A stretch of 64,000 bases of DNA from Halobiforma lacisalsi AJ5 (GTDB lineage Archaea > Halobacteriota > Halobacteria > Halobacteriales > Natrialbaceae). How positions within the stretch are numbered: the first letter of the stretch is position 1; each line of letters starts with the position of its first letter. The notes below the pieces were generated by a model, which was not told the origin of the DNA, searched no databases, and was given only the letters and a program-made list of their open reading frames with translations. Positions 16,487-24,663 of the stretch are shown here, piece after piece. The DNA lies in assembly GCF_000226975.2 (NCBI RefSeq), contig NZ_CP019285.1, positions 248,001-312,000 on the forward strand, in the 5' to 3' direction. The position numbers and the translations under genes were made by a program.

Positions 16487-17421
16487 CGATCGGCCTCCCG
16501 GCCGCCGTCCGCGACCGCGGTCGACTCCGCTTCGCCTCCCTCGAGGTCGGCGAGCACCGCCTCGAGATCCGAACGGTACTCCTCGGAGAGCCGCGAGAGC
16601 GGCGAGCGCAGTCGTGCGGGCCCGTAGCCGCGGATCTCCATGGCCTCTTTGACCGGGATCGGGTTGGTCTCGACGAACAGCGCACGGAACAGCGGGCCGA
16701 GTTCGTGGTGGAGGTCGCGGGCGCGGGCGTAGTCGCCCTCGAGCGCCGCGCCGACCATCGCGCAGGTGCGTTCGGGTTCGACGTTTGCCGCGACGCTGAT
16801 GGTCCCGGTGCCGCCGACCGAGATCGTCGGCAGCGTGAGCGCGTCGTCGCCCGACAGCACCGCGAACTCCTCGTCGCGGGTCCGCTCGGCGATTTCGCCG
16901 ATCTGGCCGAGGTCGCCGCTCGCGGCCTTGTAGCCCGCGATGTTCTCGTGGGCGGCGAGTTCGACCGCCGTGTCGGGTTCGATGGAGCGGCCCGTCCGCG
17001 AGGGGACGTTGTAGACGATCTGTGGTAGGTCGATGGCGTCGGCAATCGTCTCGTAGTGTTCGATCAGGCCGCGCTGTTCGGGCTTGTTGTAGTACGGCGA
17101 GATCAGCAACAGGCCGTCCGCGCCGACCTCGGCCGATCGCTCGGAGAGTTCCAGTGCCTCTCGGGTGTTGTTCGAACCCGATCCCGCGATGACGGGGACG
17201 TCGTCGACGGCGTCGACGACCGCCTCGACGACCTCGACGTGTTCGTCGTGGGACAGCGTCGCCGACTCCCCCGTGGAGCCGACGGGGACTAACCCGTCGA
17301 CGCCCGCGGCCTCGAGTCGCCGTGCGTCCTCGCGAAGGGTTTCGAAGTCGATGCGCTCGTTCTCGTCGAAGGGCGTACACATTGCCGGGAAGACGCCCGA
17401 AAGGTCGATGTCGTGTGTCAT
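16483..17421 (-). CDS. dapA: 4-hydroxy-tetrahydrodipicolinate synthase
   Basis: 312 residues, a TIM-barrel class I aldolase. VPVGSTGES near residues 46-53 is the pyruvate-binding loop, Tyr137 lies in IVYNVPSRTG, and Lys165 in AGYKAASGD is the Schiff-base lysine. It condenses pyruvate with aspartate semialdehyde, the first committed lysine step. It is the first gene of the dapA-dapB-dapD operon. A C-terminal tail rich in Gly/Glu/Asp after the barrel looks haloarchaeal and non-catalytic. Confidence 0.95.
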   Translation of the reverse strand: MTHDIDLSGVFPAMCTPFDENERIDFETLREDARRLEAAGVDGLVPVGSTGESATLSHDEHVEVVEAVVDAVDDVPVIAGSGSNNTREALELSERSAEVGADGLLLISPYYNKPEQRGLIEHYETIADAIDLPQIVYNVPSRTGRSIEPDTAVELAAHENIAGYKAASGDLGQIGEIAERTRDEEFAVLSGDDALTLPTISVGGTGTISVAANVEPERTCAMVGAALEGDYARARDLHHELGPLFRALFVETNPIPVKEAMEIRGYGPARLRSPLSRLSEEYRSDLEAVLADLEGGEAESTAVADGGREADR

Positions 17422-17833
17422 GATCCAGTGTGTCGTGGCTGTCGGTCAGTAGTCGATCGGTTCGATCCGGTCCGCACCCGAACTGCGCCCGAGACGAGGT
17501 CGCTACGCTCGCCTCGAGCACCCTTCAGGAACGTTTTTTGACAGGTTTAGCAAAAGGAACGGCAATCGCGCACGCTCCGCTTCCGGCAGCGTGACCGGCG
17601 ACTCGAGCGGAGCGTAGCATACGCGTTAGCGCGAGCGGAACGGACTTATGGATTACGTTACCTGCTGTTTTGGCCTCGAGACGGTCGGCCCGGGACGACA
17701 GTTCACTGCCGGAACGGGACCGATCCATGACAGGTGCTGCCGGAACGGGGCGCGGATCGACCGGGACATCACGCCGAGCCGTCGGGCGGTATATCCCGCG
17801 AAGCTTATACATCGTGATTGCTTACGAACGCCT
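17422..17833. other. Divergent intergenic region between dapA and htpX
   Basis: 412 bases without a convincing gene. The htpX side ends with a TATA-like CTTATACAT about 26 bases before its ATG. On the dapA side the nearest AT-rich element (around 17531-17556, with a T6 run) is some 110 bases from the dapA start, so dapA may have a leader. A short inverted repeat CACGCT...AGCGTG lies near 17570-17592. A 95-codon minus-strand frame here has no family features. Confidence 0.45.
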
Positions 17834-18658
17834 ATGACAGACTTCGGACTGAAAGTACGGATGTTCGTCGTCGGCTCGATCCTGGCGGCGCTGTACCTGT
17901 TCGTCGGGCTCGTCGGGCTGACGATGCTCGGTACGGGTGCCTGGCCGATCGTCCTCTTGCTTCTGATCACTTTCCCGTTCATCCAGTACAAGATCGGCAC
18001 CTGGGCCGCAACCAGAAAGGCCGAAGAGATGCCCGAAGAGGGGCAGTACGCCGATATCCACCGGATGACGGAGTCGCTGAGCCGTGACATGGGCATCGAC
18101 AAGCCCAAACTGATGGTCCAGGGGATGGGCGTCCCCAACGCCTTCGCGACCGGCCGCAAGGGCAACGGCGTCGTCGTCGTCAGCGAGGAACTCATCCGCC
18201 TGCTCGACCGCGACGAACTCGAGGGCGTCATCGCTCACGAACTGGCCCACATCAAGAACCGGGACGTGCTGATGATGACGGTGGGCAGTTCCATCGGGAT
18301 GATGGTCGGCTACGCCGTGTACTTCGTCTACGTGTTCGCCGGTGACGACAACCCCGGCGGCTTCATCGTCGGCTGGATCCTCTCGATGTTCGCCCAGATG
18401 CTCGTCACGGTGCTGGTGATGGCCATCTCGCGGTACCGCGAGTACGTCGCCGACGACGACGCCCGACAGTACATCGGCAGCGGCGATCCGCTCGCTCGAG
18501 CGCTCGAGAAAATCTCGAAGGGAGCCGAGAACCGCGAATCGACCATCGACGACAGCACGGCCGCGCTCTGTATCTTCAATTCCGAGCGCGGACTGTTCCA
18601 GACCCTGTTCGCGACCCACCCGCCGACCGAAAAGCGCATCGAGAAGCTCCGGAGCTAA
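17834..18658 (+). CDS. htpX: HtpX-like M48 family membrane metalloprotease
   Basis: 274 residues. Two transmembrane helices lie at about residues 8-30 and 36-54. The zinc motif HELAH is at 135-139 (EGVIAHELAHIKNRD), with the third ligand Glu in SRYREYVADD further on. Two more hydrophobic helices lie between these motifs, as in HtpX. The C-terminal FATHPPTEKRIEKL is conserved in the family. It should degrade misfolded membrane proteins with its active site at the cytoplasmic side. A related gene, 408 residues long, lies at 31487-32713. Confidence 0.93.
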   Translation: MTDFGLKVRMFVVGSILAALYLFVGLVGLTMLGTGAWPIVLLLLITFPFIQYKIGTWAATRKAEEMPEEGQYADIHRMTESLSRDMGIDKPKLMVQGMGVPNAFATGRKGNGVVVVSEELIRLLDRDELEGVIAHELAHIKNRDVLMMTVGSSIGMMVGYAVYFVYVFAGDDNPGGFIVGWILSMFAQMLVTVLVMAISRYREYVADDDARQYIGSGDPLARALEKISKGAENRESTIDDSTAALCIFNSERGLFQTLFATHPPTEKRIEKLRS

Positions 18659-18795
18659 CCGGGTTCGATTCGGCCCCGGTCCGTCTCCGGTCGTCCTTCT
18701 CGCCGCTCGTTGCGGTCGTGGTCACGCCCGGGCCACGATCACAGAAACCGTCACGATCGACGCGATTTTTACGGTACCACGTCACACTCCTAGCT

Positions 18796-19293
18796 GTGAC
18801 CGAAATCCATCCGGACCAGCGCGTCGCCGTGCTCGTCGACGCGCAAAACCTCTATCACACCGCACAGAGCCTTCACAGCAGGAACATCGATTACTCTGCG
18901 CTGCTCGAGAAGGCCGTCCAGGACCGACAGCTGACCCGCGCGATCGCGTACGTCATCCGCGCCGACGCGCCCGAGGAGGAGAGTTTCTTCGACGCGCTGG
19001 TCGACATCGGCTTCGAGACGAAGATCAAGGACATCAAGACGTTCTCGGACGGGTCGAAGAAGGCCGACTGGGACGTGGGGATGAGCCTCGACGCAGTGAC
19101 CCTCGCGAACCACGTCGATACGGTCGTCCTCTGTACGGGCGACGGGGACTTCTCGCGGCTCTGCTCGCACCTGCGCCACGAGGGCGTCCGCGTCGAAGTG
19201 ATGGCCTTCGAGTCCTCGACCGCCGAGGAACTGATCGCGGAGGCCGACGCCTTCCTCGATCTGGGCGAGCGCCACGAGACGTTCCTGCTCTGA
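18796..19293 (+). CDS. NYN domain (PIN-like, LabA/DUF88) putative ribonuclease
   Basis: 165 residues from a GTG start (TEIHPDQRVAVLVDAQNLYH). VLVDAQNLYH near residue 12 and VVLCTGDGDFSRLCSHLRHEG near residues 110-130 carry the conserved acidic residues of the NYN/PIN nuclease fold. A KADWDVGMSLDAV element lies between them. NYN proteins are usually metal-dependent RNases. I chose GTG at 18796 because a TATA-like GATTTTTACGG is about 30 bases upstream; the longer frame from 18718 lacks homology. The target RNA is unknown. Confidence 0.87.
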   Translation: MTEIHPDQRVAVLVDAQNLYHTAQSLHSRNIDYSALLEKAVQDRQLTRAIAYVIRADAPEEESFFDALVDIGFETKIKDIKTFSDGSKKADWDVGMSLDAVTLANHVDTVVLCTGDGDFSRLCSHLRHEGVRVEVMAFESSTAEELIAEADAFLDLGERHETFLL

Positions 19294-19333
19294 TCGGCCC
19301 TCGGTGATCGGTGGCGAGCCTCGAGAGAGACGC

Positions 19334-19381
19334 GAATACAAGTACGAGTACGGGTGCGAGTACGAGTACGAATACGAACAG
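19334..19381. repeat. Hexanucleotide tandem repeat (GAGTAC-like)
   Basis: Eight imperfect 6-base units (GAATAC, AAGTAC, GAGTAC, GGGTGC, GAGTAC, GAGTAC, GAATAC, GAACAG) lie just downstream of the NYN gene. No gene is evident across it. Confidence 0.8.
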
Positions 19382-19435
19382 TCAGTCGAGAACGTCCGAG
19401 TCGGCGCCCCTCTCGCCTGTCGTGGTCGCCTGCCG

Positions 19436-19618
19436 CTACCTCGAGCCGGCCACCGTCGCTTCCCGCGCCAGATTCACGAGTAGCGCTCCGGCACCCACCA
19501 CGAGGGCGATCGCGGTCAGGGCGTAGACGACGTGTGACTCGAGCGCCGCCGGCCCGACGAACGTCAGGGTGCTCACCGCGAGCAGCCCCGTGCCGAGCGC
19601 GACCTGCGTCAGATCCAT
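19436..19618 (-). CDS. Small two-helix membrane protein, unknown function
   Basis: 60 residues (MDLTQVALGTGLLAVSTLTF...). Two hydrophobic segments (about 5-22 and 30-51) suggest a hairpin membrane protein. A good TATA element, GTTATATAGAT, lies about 30 bases upstream on the minus strand, which supports it as a real gene despite its size. No known family recognised. Confidence 0.58.
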   Translation of the reverse strand: MDLTQVALGTGLLAVSTLTFVGPAALESHVVYALTAIALVVGAGALLVNLAREATVAGSR

Positions 19619-19767
19619 TCACGCCTGAATAGCGGGTCGATCTATATAACGTTCCTGATTCGTCCGGGCGAAATGAAGCGGTTCTTTTCGTCTCGTTTCC
19701 CTTTCGGTCCGGCAAGCGTCCGACGGCAAGCGAAGGGTTTTCTCCGTCGAGGGTCGAACTCGGGGCC

Positions 19768-20262
19768 ATGAGCGAGCCAGCAGACGGGTCGGCGGGACCG
19801 TCGACGCTCCGGACGATCGCCGACTACCAGTTCGGCGCGGGTGCGGGGGAGGCGATGTTCCCGCCCGCGGAGTCGGAGTCGCTGACGATCAAACGAACCT
19901 CTTCGGGCCGACCGCAACAGATCCACGCCGAAAACGGCCGGATCGCCTCGTTTGGCACCGACGGACGGTTCACGCTCGGCCTCGAGGGCGGTCGCCGACT
20001 CGCGGCCGCGCTCGAGCACCCCTCGTACCGCGTCGTCGTCGACGACGAGAGCGAACCGTTCGTCCGCGAGGAAAAGAACGTCTTCGCGAAGTTCGTCCTC
20101 GAGGCGGGGTCGGAGATCCGCCCGGGTGACGAGGTGCTGGTCGTCCACGAGCGCGGCGAACTGCTCGCGGTCGGCCGCGCCGAACTGGACGCGGACGCGA
20201 TCGCGGATTTCGAGACGGGGATGGCGGTCAACGTCCGCGAGGGCGCACCGGCCGACGACTGA
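19768..20262 (+). CDS. PUA domain protein, RNA-binding
   Basis: 164 residues. The C-terminal half from about residue 80 reads as a PUA domain (YRVVVDDESEPFVREEKNVF, then a PGDEVLVVHERGELLAVGRA strand pair), the fold found at the end of archaeosine tRNA-guanine transglycosylases and other RNA modification enzymes. The N-terminal half resembles the pre-PUA region of such proteins. It lies upstream of NAC and the TrmI methyltransferase on the same strand, so an RNA-related role is likely. The exact partner is not visible. Confidence 0.82.
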   Translation: MSEPADGSAGPSTLRTIADYQFGAGAGEAMFPPAESESLTIKRTSSGRPQQIHAENGRIASFGTDGRFTLGLEGGRRLAAALEHPSYRVVVDDESEPFVREEKNVFAKFVLEAGSEIRPGDEVLVVHERGELLAVGRAELDADAIADFETGMAVNVREGAPADD

Positions 20263-20422
20263 CGACGGCCCCCGATCGCGTCGAACCATTTTGGAGAGTA
20301 ACGGGGCCGGGCTGGGGACCGATGCGTTCGACGCTGTTGCTCGAGCGACGGCGACGTCCAGGTGGCCGCTCGCTGCGGGTGGAACGACAAAGTAAAAGGT
20401 CGCGGGTGGCGACGTGTCGGGT

Positions 20423-20803
20423 ATGTTCGGAGGAGGCGGCGGCGGACTCAATCCGCGCAAGATGGAACAGATGATGGAACAGATGGGGATCGACGTCGAG
20501 GACATCGACGCCGAGGAGGTCATCATCCGCACGGGCGAGTACGACCTCGTCTTCGACGACGCCGAGGTCACGAAGATGGACGCCCGCGGCCAGGAGACCT
20601 ACCAGATCATCGGCTCGCCCGAAGAGGTCGAGGCCGGGAGTGCCGGCAGCGCCGACGACGCCGGGACCGACGACGGCTCGGCCATCCCCGACGAGGACGT
20701 CGACCTCGTCGCCACCCGCGCCGGCGTGAGCGAGGACGAGGCCCGCGAGGCCCTGGACGCCAACGACGGCGACCTCGCCGCAGCCGTCGAGGACCTCGAG
20801 TAG
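20423..20803 (+). CDS. nac: Nascent polypeptide-associated complex protein (archaeal NAC)
   Basis: 126 residues starting [20 protein letters not shown], the usual archaeal NAC opening. The NAC beta-barrel spans about residues 25-70 ([20 protein letters not shown]) and a C-terminal UBA-like domain spans about 90-126 ([20 protein letters not shown]). It should form a homodimer that binds ribosomes and emerging chains. A GTG at 20414 would add three residues; the ATG fits the family better. trmI starts six bases after its stop, indicating co-transcription. Confidence 0.94.
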   Translation: MFGGGGGGLNPRKMEQMMEQMGIDVEDIDAEEVIIRTGEYDLVFDDAEVTKMDARGQETYQIIGSPEEVEAGSAGSADDAGTDDGSAIPDEDVDLVATRAGVSEDEAREALDANDGDLAAAVEDLE

Positions 20804-20808
20804 CCGAC

Positions 20809-21621
20809 GTGACCGGAAACGAGCCCGATACGGACACGGATATCGGAAGCGATGGCGGGAGCGGCAACGACCACGGCGACGAAGAGGACCGCAACCCCGT
20901 CCTGCTCGTCCGCGGCGACCGCGAGTTCCTCGTCCAGCCCGGCGAGGAGATGGGCACCGACCTCGGCGTCCTCGAGGTCCCCGAAGACGTCGAACCCGGC
21001 CAGACGCTCGAAACTCACCTCGACGAGGAGTTCCAGGTCCGACGGCTGCGCGGCCCGGACCTGTTCCACCACTTCGAGCGCACGGGCGCGCCGATGGTGC
21101 CCCGCGACGTCGGACTGGTGATCGGCGAGACCGGGATCTCCCGGGGTGACTGCGTGCTCGATGCCGGCACCGGGACGGGCGTCCTCGCGGCCTCGATGGC
21201 CCGTGCAGGGGCCGAGGTCGTCACCTACGAGCGGGACCCGGAGTTCGCCGACGTCGCCCGTGAGAACATGGAACTGGGCGGCATCGCCGAGGAAGTCGAC
21301 GTCCGGACCGGCGACCTCCGCGAGGAACTCGAGGCCCTCGAGCCCTCGTCGTTCGACGTCCTCACGCTCGATACGGGCGACGCGGCCGACGTCGTGGCCC
21401 ACGCACCCGACCTGCTGGTCGAGGGCGGCTTCGTCGCGGTCTACAGCCCGTTCATCGAGTCGACACGCGAGGTCGTCGAGGCTGCGCGGGAGGCCGATCT
21501 CGCGAACGTCCGCACCCGCGAGACGATCCAGCGCGAGATGCAGTTCGACGACCGCGGCTCGAGGCCGTCGACGGCACCCGTGGGTCACACGGGGTATCTG
21601 ACGATAGCGCGCAACGAGTAA
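20809..21621 (+). CDS. trmI: tRNA (adenine-N1)-methyltransferase, TrmI family
   Basis: 270 residues from a GTG start six bases after nac. An acidic haloarchaeal N-terminal extension (about 25 residues) is followed by an N-terminal beta domain. The Rossmann methyltransferase has its SAM motif VLDAGTGTGVLAASMARAG near residue 121 and VVTYERDPEFADVARENM next. The family methylates A57/A58 in the tRNA T-loop as a tetramer. Placement behind nac and the PUA protein suggests a translation-related operon. Confidence 0.9.
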   Translation: MTGNEPDTDTDIGSDGGSGNDHGDEEDRNPVLLVRGDREFLVQPGEEMGTDLGVLEVPEDVEPGQTLETHLDEEFQVRRLRGPDLFHHFERTGAPMVPRDVGLVIGETGISRGDCVLDAGTGTGVLAASMARAGAEVVTYERDPEFADVARENMELGGIAEEVDVRTGDLREELEALEPSSFDVLTLDTGDAADVVAHAPDLLVEGGFVAVYSPFIESTREVVEAAREADLANVRTRETIQREMQFDDRGSRPSTAPVGHTGYLTIARNE

Positions 21622-21736
21622 CTCTCCTTCCCTCTCCGTTATCGATGTCCGAGAAGAGTAGCGACAGCGACGCGGCTGGCCAGTGCAAATCTATGACGAT
21701 ACGGCCGGAAGCGGACGCCGAGCACTGCGAGGCGTC
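21622..21736. other. Spacer between trmI and the structured repeat
   Basis: Non-coding stretch of about 115 bases; with the repeat element that follows it makes a 321-base gene-free gap. No promoter or gene is evident. Confidence 0.4.
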
Positions 21737-21941
21737 CGCGACTCGGGGAAGGGCAGGCCATCGTCCCGTAACCGACCGCGAGCAGCCGACGGCTGCTCGC
21801 GGGCCGACGACCGATGTGGAGAGCGCTGTGCGCTCGGAACGGAGGGAGGAGTGCTTTTGATCGAAATTTTGCCGAGGGACGTCGCGCTGTACGGCAGCTA
21901 TGCTGCCGTCAGCGCGACAGACTGCAGAGCAAAATTTCGGT
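21737..21941. repeat. Structured intergenic repeat, copy A (with hairpins)
   Basis: Shares short, ordered blocks with 32795-32969. ACTCGGGGAAGGGCAGG (21741-21757) matches copy B at 16 of 17 bases, and the 22-base block at 21799-21820, which includes GCCGACGA and GATGTGGA, matches at 21 of 22. A later GGAACGGAG...GGAGT...TTTT block also matches. Between the blocks is a 27-base perfect palindrome (13-base arms at 21776-21802). Copy A then continues into a long nested stem: CGAAATTTTGC (21862-21872) pairs with GCAAAATTTCG (21929-21939), enclosing an 18-bp stem at 21881-21918. It ends just outside the TFS stop codon. Confidence 0.72.
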
Positions 21942-21942
21942 T

Positions 21943-22251
21943 CTAGTTGTCGTCCTCGCGCCACTTGTGCTCGCACTCGGAGCAGATGAAGAAGCGGGTC
22001 TCGGACTCGTCGGCCGCGCGGATCTGTTTCATGTACCAGTACGCGCGGTCGTGGCCACACTCGGGGCAGTGGGCGTCGGTTTCGGGCAGCGAGGTCTCCC
22101 CGGAGGACTCGATGATCTCGCTGGCTTCCTGGCTGTCCGTGACGACGTACTGATCGGCGTCGCCTTTGGGCTCCGTGTAACCGCAACTGCCGCACTTCCA
22201 GAGCCCGTCGTCGGCTTTCATCATCGAACCGCATTCGTCGCAGAATTCCAT
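21943..22251 (-). CDS. tfs: Transcription factor S (TFS), RNA polymerase cleavage factor
   Basis: 102 residues with two zinc ribbons. The first is CDECG...CGSCGY (residues 4-24), like Rpb9/RPA12. The second is CPECGHDRAYWYMKQIRAADE...CSECEHKW (residues 62-97), whose acidic DE pair in the hairpin is the catalytic tip of TFIIS-type cleavage factors. It should rescue backtracked RNA polymerase by stimulating transcript cleavage. Length is normal for archaeal TFS. Confidence 0.95.
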   Translation of the reverse strand: MEFCDECGSMMKADDGLWKCGSCGYTEPKGDADQYVVTDSQEASEIIESSGETSLPETDAHCPECGHDRAYWYMKQIRAADESETRFFICSECEHKWREDDN

Positions 22252-22342
22252 CGTTGTCCGGGCTACGTCGGTCGAGCGACTTAAGGGACGCGTTTACCGA
22301 CTCCCCGCGCCGTCGTCTCTCAGTCCCTGCCGACGGCGTCGG

Positions 22343-22600
22343 CTATCCCTCACCCTCCGACTGATACGGCTCACCGACCGCCTCCCGTGGAAGGACGTTG
22401 TGCAACTCCGCCTCGAGGTCCTCGGCCGACTCGAACCGGTCGTTCCCGATGTCCTCGATAAGCGAACCGAGGTTCCGTTCCCCGTCGGCCAGCAGGACCG
22501 TCACGTCCTCGAGTTCCGTCGCGGCCTCCGCCCTCGTCGCCGGGTAGTCGAGTTCCTCGAGCGTCGATTCCACTCGGCCGAGTTTCACTTCGCGACCCAT
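22343..22600 (-). CDS. Small haloarchaeal protein, DUF5789-like
   Basis: 85 residues (MGREVKLGRVESTLEELDYP...). It begins with a basic stretch, then a short helical core with ATRAEAATELEDVTVLLADGERNLGSLIEDIG. The arrangement resembles the haloarchaeal DUF5789 family from memory. A TATA-like GAGTTACAAG lies about 28 bases upstream. No catalytic motif; function unknown. Confidence 0.68.
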   Translation of the reverse strand: MGREVKLGRVESTLEELDYPATRAEAATELEDVTVLLADGERNLGSLIEDIGNDRFESAEDLEAELHNVLPREAVGEPYQSEGEG

Positions 22601-22646
22601 ACCCCCGGCTACGGCATCGGGGGGCTTGTAACTCGTTTGCGATCGG

Positions 22647-22677
22647 ACGGACTGTCCCGAATGGGACGACAGTCCGT
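22647..22677. promoter_or_regulatory. Inverted repeat between DUF5789 gene and MFS transporter
   Basis: ACGGACTGTC (22647-22656) and GACAGTCCGT (22668-22677) are perfect 10-base arms with an 11-base spacer, in the divergent gap upstream of the MFS gene. It could be an operator controlling the transporter; no regulator is adjacent. Confidence 0.45.
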
Positions 22678-22734
22678 TCGCAAGTACTTTCGATTCGAAA
22701 CTATAACGGCGTCGCCGACCGTGGGTAACGACGA

Positions 22735-24027
22735 GTGCCAGTACGGACTCTCCTCGAGAAACTCCTCGCGCCGTTCGCCGTCGACCGGCGAGTGCTCGCG
22801 CTCGCGTTCGCGCGGATGGCCGACGGAATCGGGAACTCGTTTTTGATCGTCGTCATCCCGCTGTACGTCGGCAGCGATATCGTCGGCGGCGCGACCTTCG
22901 GCCTGGGGGAGTCGATGATCATCGGGATCATCCTCTCGCTGTTCGGTTTTCTCAACAGCACCTTCCAGCCGCTGACGGGGCGGCTCTCGGATCGCTACGG
23001 CCGCCGGAAGCTGTTCATCCTGATCGGACTGGGTGGGCTCGCCGTCACGAACCTCACCTACGTCTTCGCGCGGTCCTACGTCGAACTGGTCGTCATCCGG
23101 GGGCTGCAGGGCGTCAGCGTCGCCTTCATCATCCCCGCGTCGGTCGCGCTGGTCAACGAACTCGCGACGACGGACGAACGCGGCGGGAACATGGGCGTCT
23201 ACAACACCTTTCGGCTGATCGGGTTCGGGGCCGGCCCGGTCGCCGCCGGGACGGTCGTTAACCTCGGCCCCTACGCGTTGGCCGGGACGACGATTACCGG
23301 CTACGACGCCGCGTTCTACGTCGCCACCGTCGCGGCCGCGCTCAGCTATCTGATGGTGACCGTCCTGATCACGGATCCGGAGTCGACGGAGGCGAACGCC
23401 GGTGCGGACCTCTCGATCGACGTTTTCGACCGGTCGGGATCGAACCTGCTCGATCCGATCTTCACGCTCGGCGTCGCCTCGCTGTTCATGGCGACCGCAA
23501 TCGCGCTGTTCGCGACGATCCAGCCCCAGATCAACGCCCGCCTCGAGCAGGGCGCGACCTGGTTCGGCCTGCAGTTCGCGGCGTTCGTCGTCGCCCAGAT
23601 CCTCCTGCAGACGCCGATCGGCCGCGCCTGCGACCACTACGGGCGACGGCCGTTCATCGTCGGCGGGATGATGCTGTTGATCCCCGCGACCCTCGTCCAG
23701 GGGTTCGTGACGACCTCCGAGACGATGTTCGTCGCGCGACTCCTCCAGGGGATCGCGGGCGCGATGGTGTTCGCGCCGTCGCTGGCGCTGGCCGGCGACC
23801 TCGCCGGGAAGGGCGAGTCCGGCTCGAAACTCTCCGTGCTCACCATGGCGTTCGGGTTCGGGATCGCCCTCGGACCGCTCTCGTCGGGCGCGCTGGTACA
23901 GTACGGCTTCGCGGTCCCGTTCGTCTTCGGGACCGCCCTCGCGACGCTGGGCGCGATCCTCGTCTACACCCAGGTCGAGGAGACGCTCGAGACGACGGCA
24001 CCGGTGCCGGTCGTCGGCGGCGACTGA
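22735..24027 (+). CDS. MFS transporter, 12 transmembrane helices, efflux-type
   Basis: 430 residues from a GTG start. About twelve hydrophobic helices are visible, with the MFS loop motif GRLSDRYGRRKLFI after helix 2 and its relaxed echo GRACDHYGRRPFIVGG in the second half. The family exports drugs or metabolites by proton exchange. An inverted repeat sits upstream at 22647-22677. The substrate is not deducible. Confidence 0.9.
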   Translation: MPVRTLLEKLLAPFAVDRRVLALAFARMADGIGNSFLIVVIPLYVGSDIVGGATFGLGESMIIGIILSLFGFLNSTFQPLTGRLSDRYGRRKLFILIGLGGLAVTNLTYVFARSYVELVVIRGLQGVSVAFIIPASVALVNELATTDERGGNMGVYNTFRLIGFGAGPVAAGTVVNLGPYALAGTTITGYDAAFYVATVAAALSYLMVTVLITDPESTEANAGADLSIDVFDRSGSNLLDPIFTLGVASLFMATAIALFATIQPQINARLEQGATWFGLQFAAFVVAQILLQTPIGRACDHYGRRPFIVGGMMLLIPATLVQGFVTTSETMFVARLLQGIAGAMVFAPSLALAGDLAGKGESGSKLSVLTMAFGFGIALGPLSSGALVQYGFAVPFVFGTALATLGAILVYTQVEETLETTAPVPVVGGD

Positions 24028-24127
24028 GGGTCTCGACTCCGGGTGGCGAGTCGGGCGGTCGGAAGAACGGACTGGAGCGACCGACGGGACGCAACGCAAA
24101 AGTACCGGATCCCCATACCCTTCGACG

Positions 24128-24637
24128 ATGACGCTTTCGGACGAGGCCACCGAGCGGCTCGCCGACGTGGTGGAACTACAGCCGACGAAAAACTCCGAAC
24201 TCCAGGACCGGTGGGGGATGGAAAGCGGCAGCGAGGTCCACCAGTACCTCGAGAACGAACTCGGCGACTACTACTTTCGCGACGACAACAGCCTGATCCG
24301 CGCGACGGCGGAGGCCGCCGACCTCGTCGACGTCGAACCCGGCATCGAGACCGACCCCGATAGCGAGGGCGCACCCTCGCGGATCCGCGTCCCGGAGCTC
24401 CAGGCCCGGATCGTCGACGTGCTGGCGGGCCCGGAGGAACGCTCCGAGAGCGTCGTCTCGGTGCTGCATTCCTTGCGGGACGCCTACGACTACGGCGACG
24501 ACCTCGAGGCCGAAGCCGTCCGCTCCGGACTGCAGAGCCTCCGGCGCAAGGACGTCGTCGAGGTCGAGTACCGCACCGTCCCCACGTTCCGGCTGGCAGT
24601 CGAGCGCGAGGACCTCGAGGTCGACGTTTCCGAGTGA
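24128..24637 (+). CDS. Haloarchaeal protein of unknown function (DUF5797-like)
   Basis: 169 residues. The N-terminal part (LADVVELQPTKNSELQDRWG) looks like a winged-helix fold reading phrases such as SEVHQYLENELGDYYFRDDN. A second helical region follows with LQSLRRKDVVEVEYRTVPTFR. It resembles the haloarchaeal DUF5797 family from memory, probably a DNA-binding protein by its fold. A TATA-like AAAAGTACC lies about 27 bases upstream of the ATG. Confidence 0.75.
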   Translation: MTLSDEATERLADVVELQPTKNSELQDRWGMESGSEVHQYLENELGDYYFRDDNSLIRATAEAADLVDVEPGIETDPDSEGAPSRIRVPELQARIVDVLAGPEERSESVVSVLHSLRDAYDYGDDLEAEAVRSGLQSLRRKDVVEVEYRTVPTFRLAVEREDLEVDVSE

Positions 24638-24663
24638 TCGGCGGCTCCGGCCGGAGACAGCGA

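Noticed and set aside
18655..18700. GGGTTCGATTC resembles a tRNA T-loop
   Set aside because: The flanking bases do not form the 5-bp T-stem, the upstream part is htpX coding sequence, and no acceptor or anticodon arm can be drawn.
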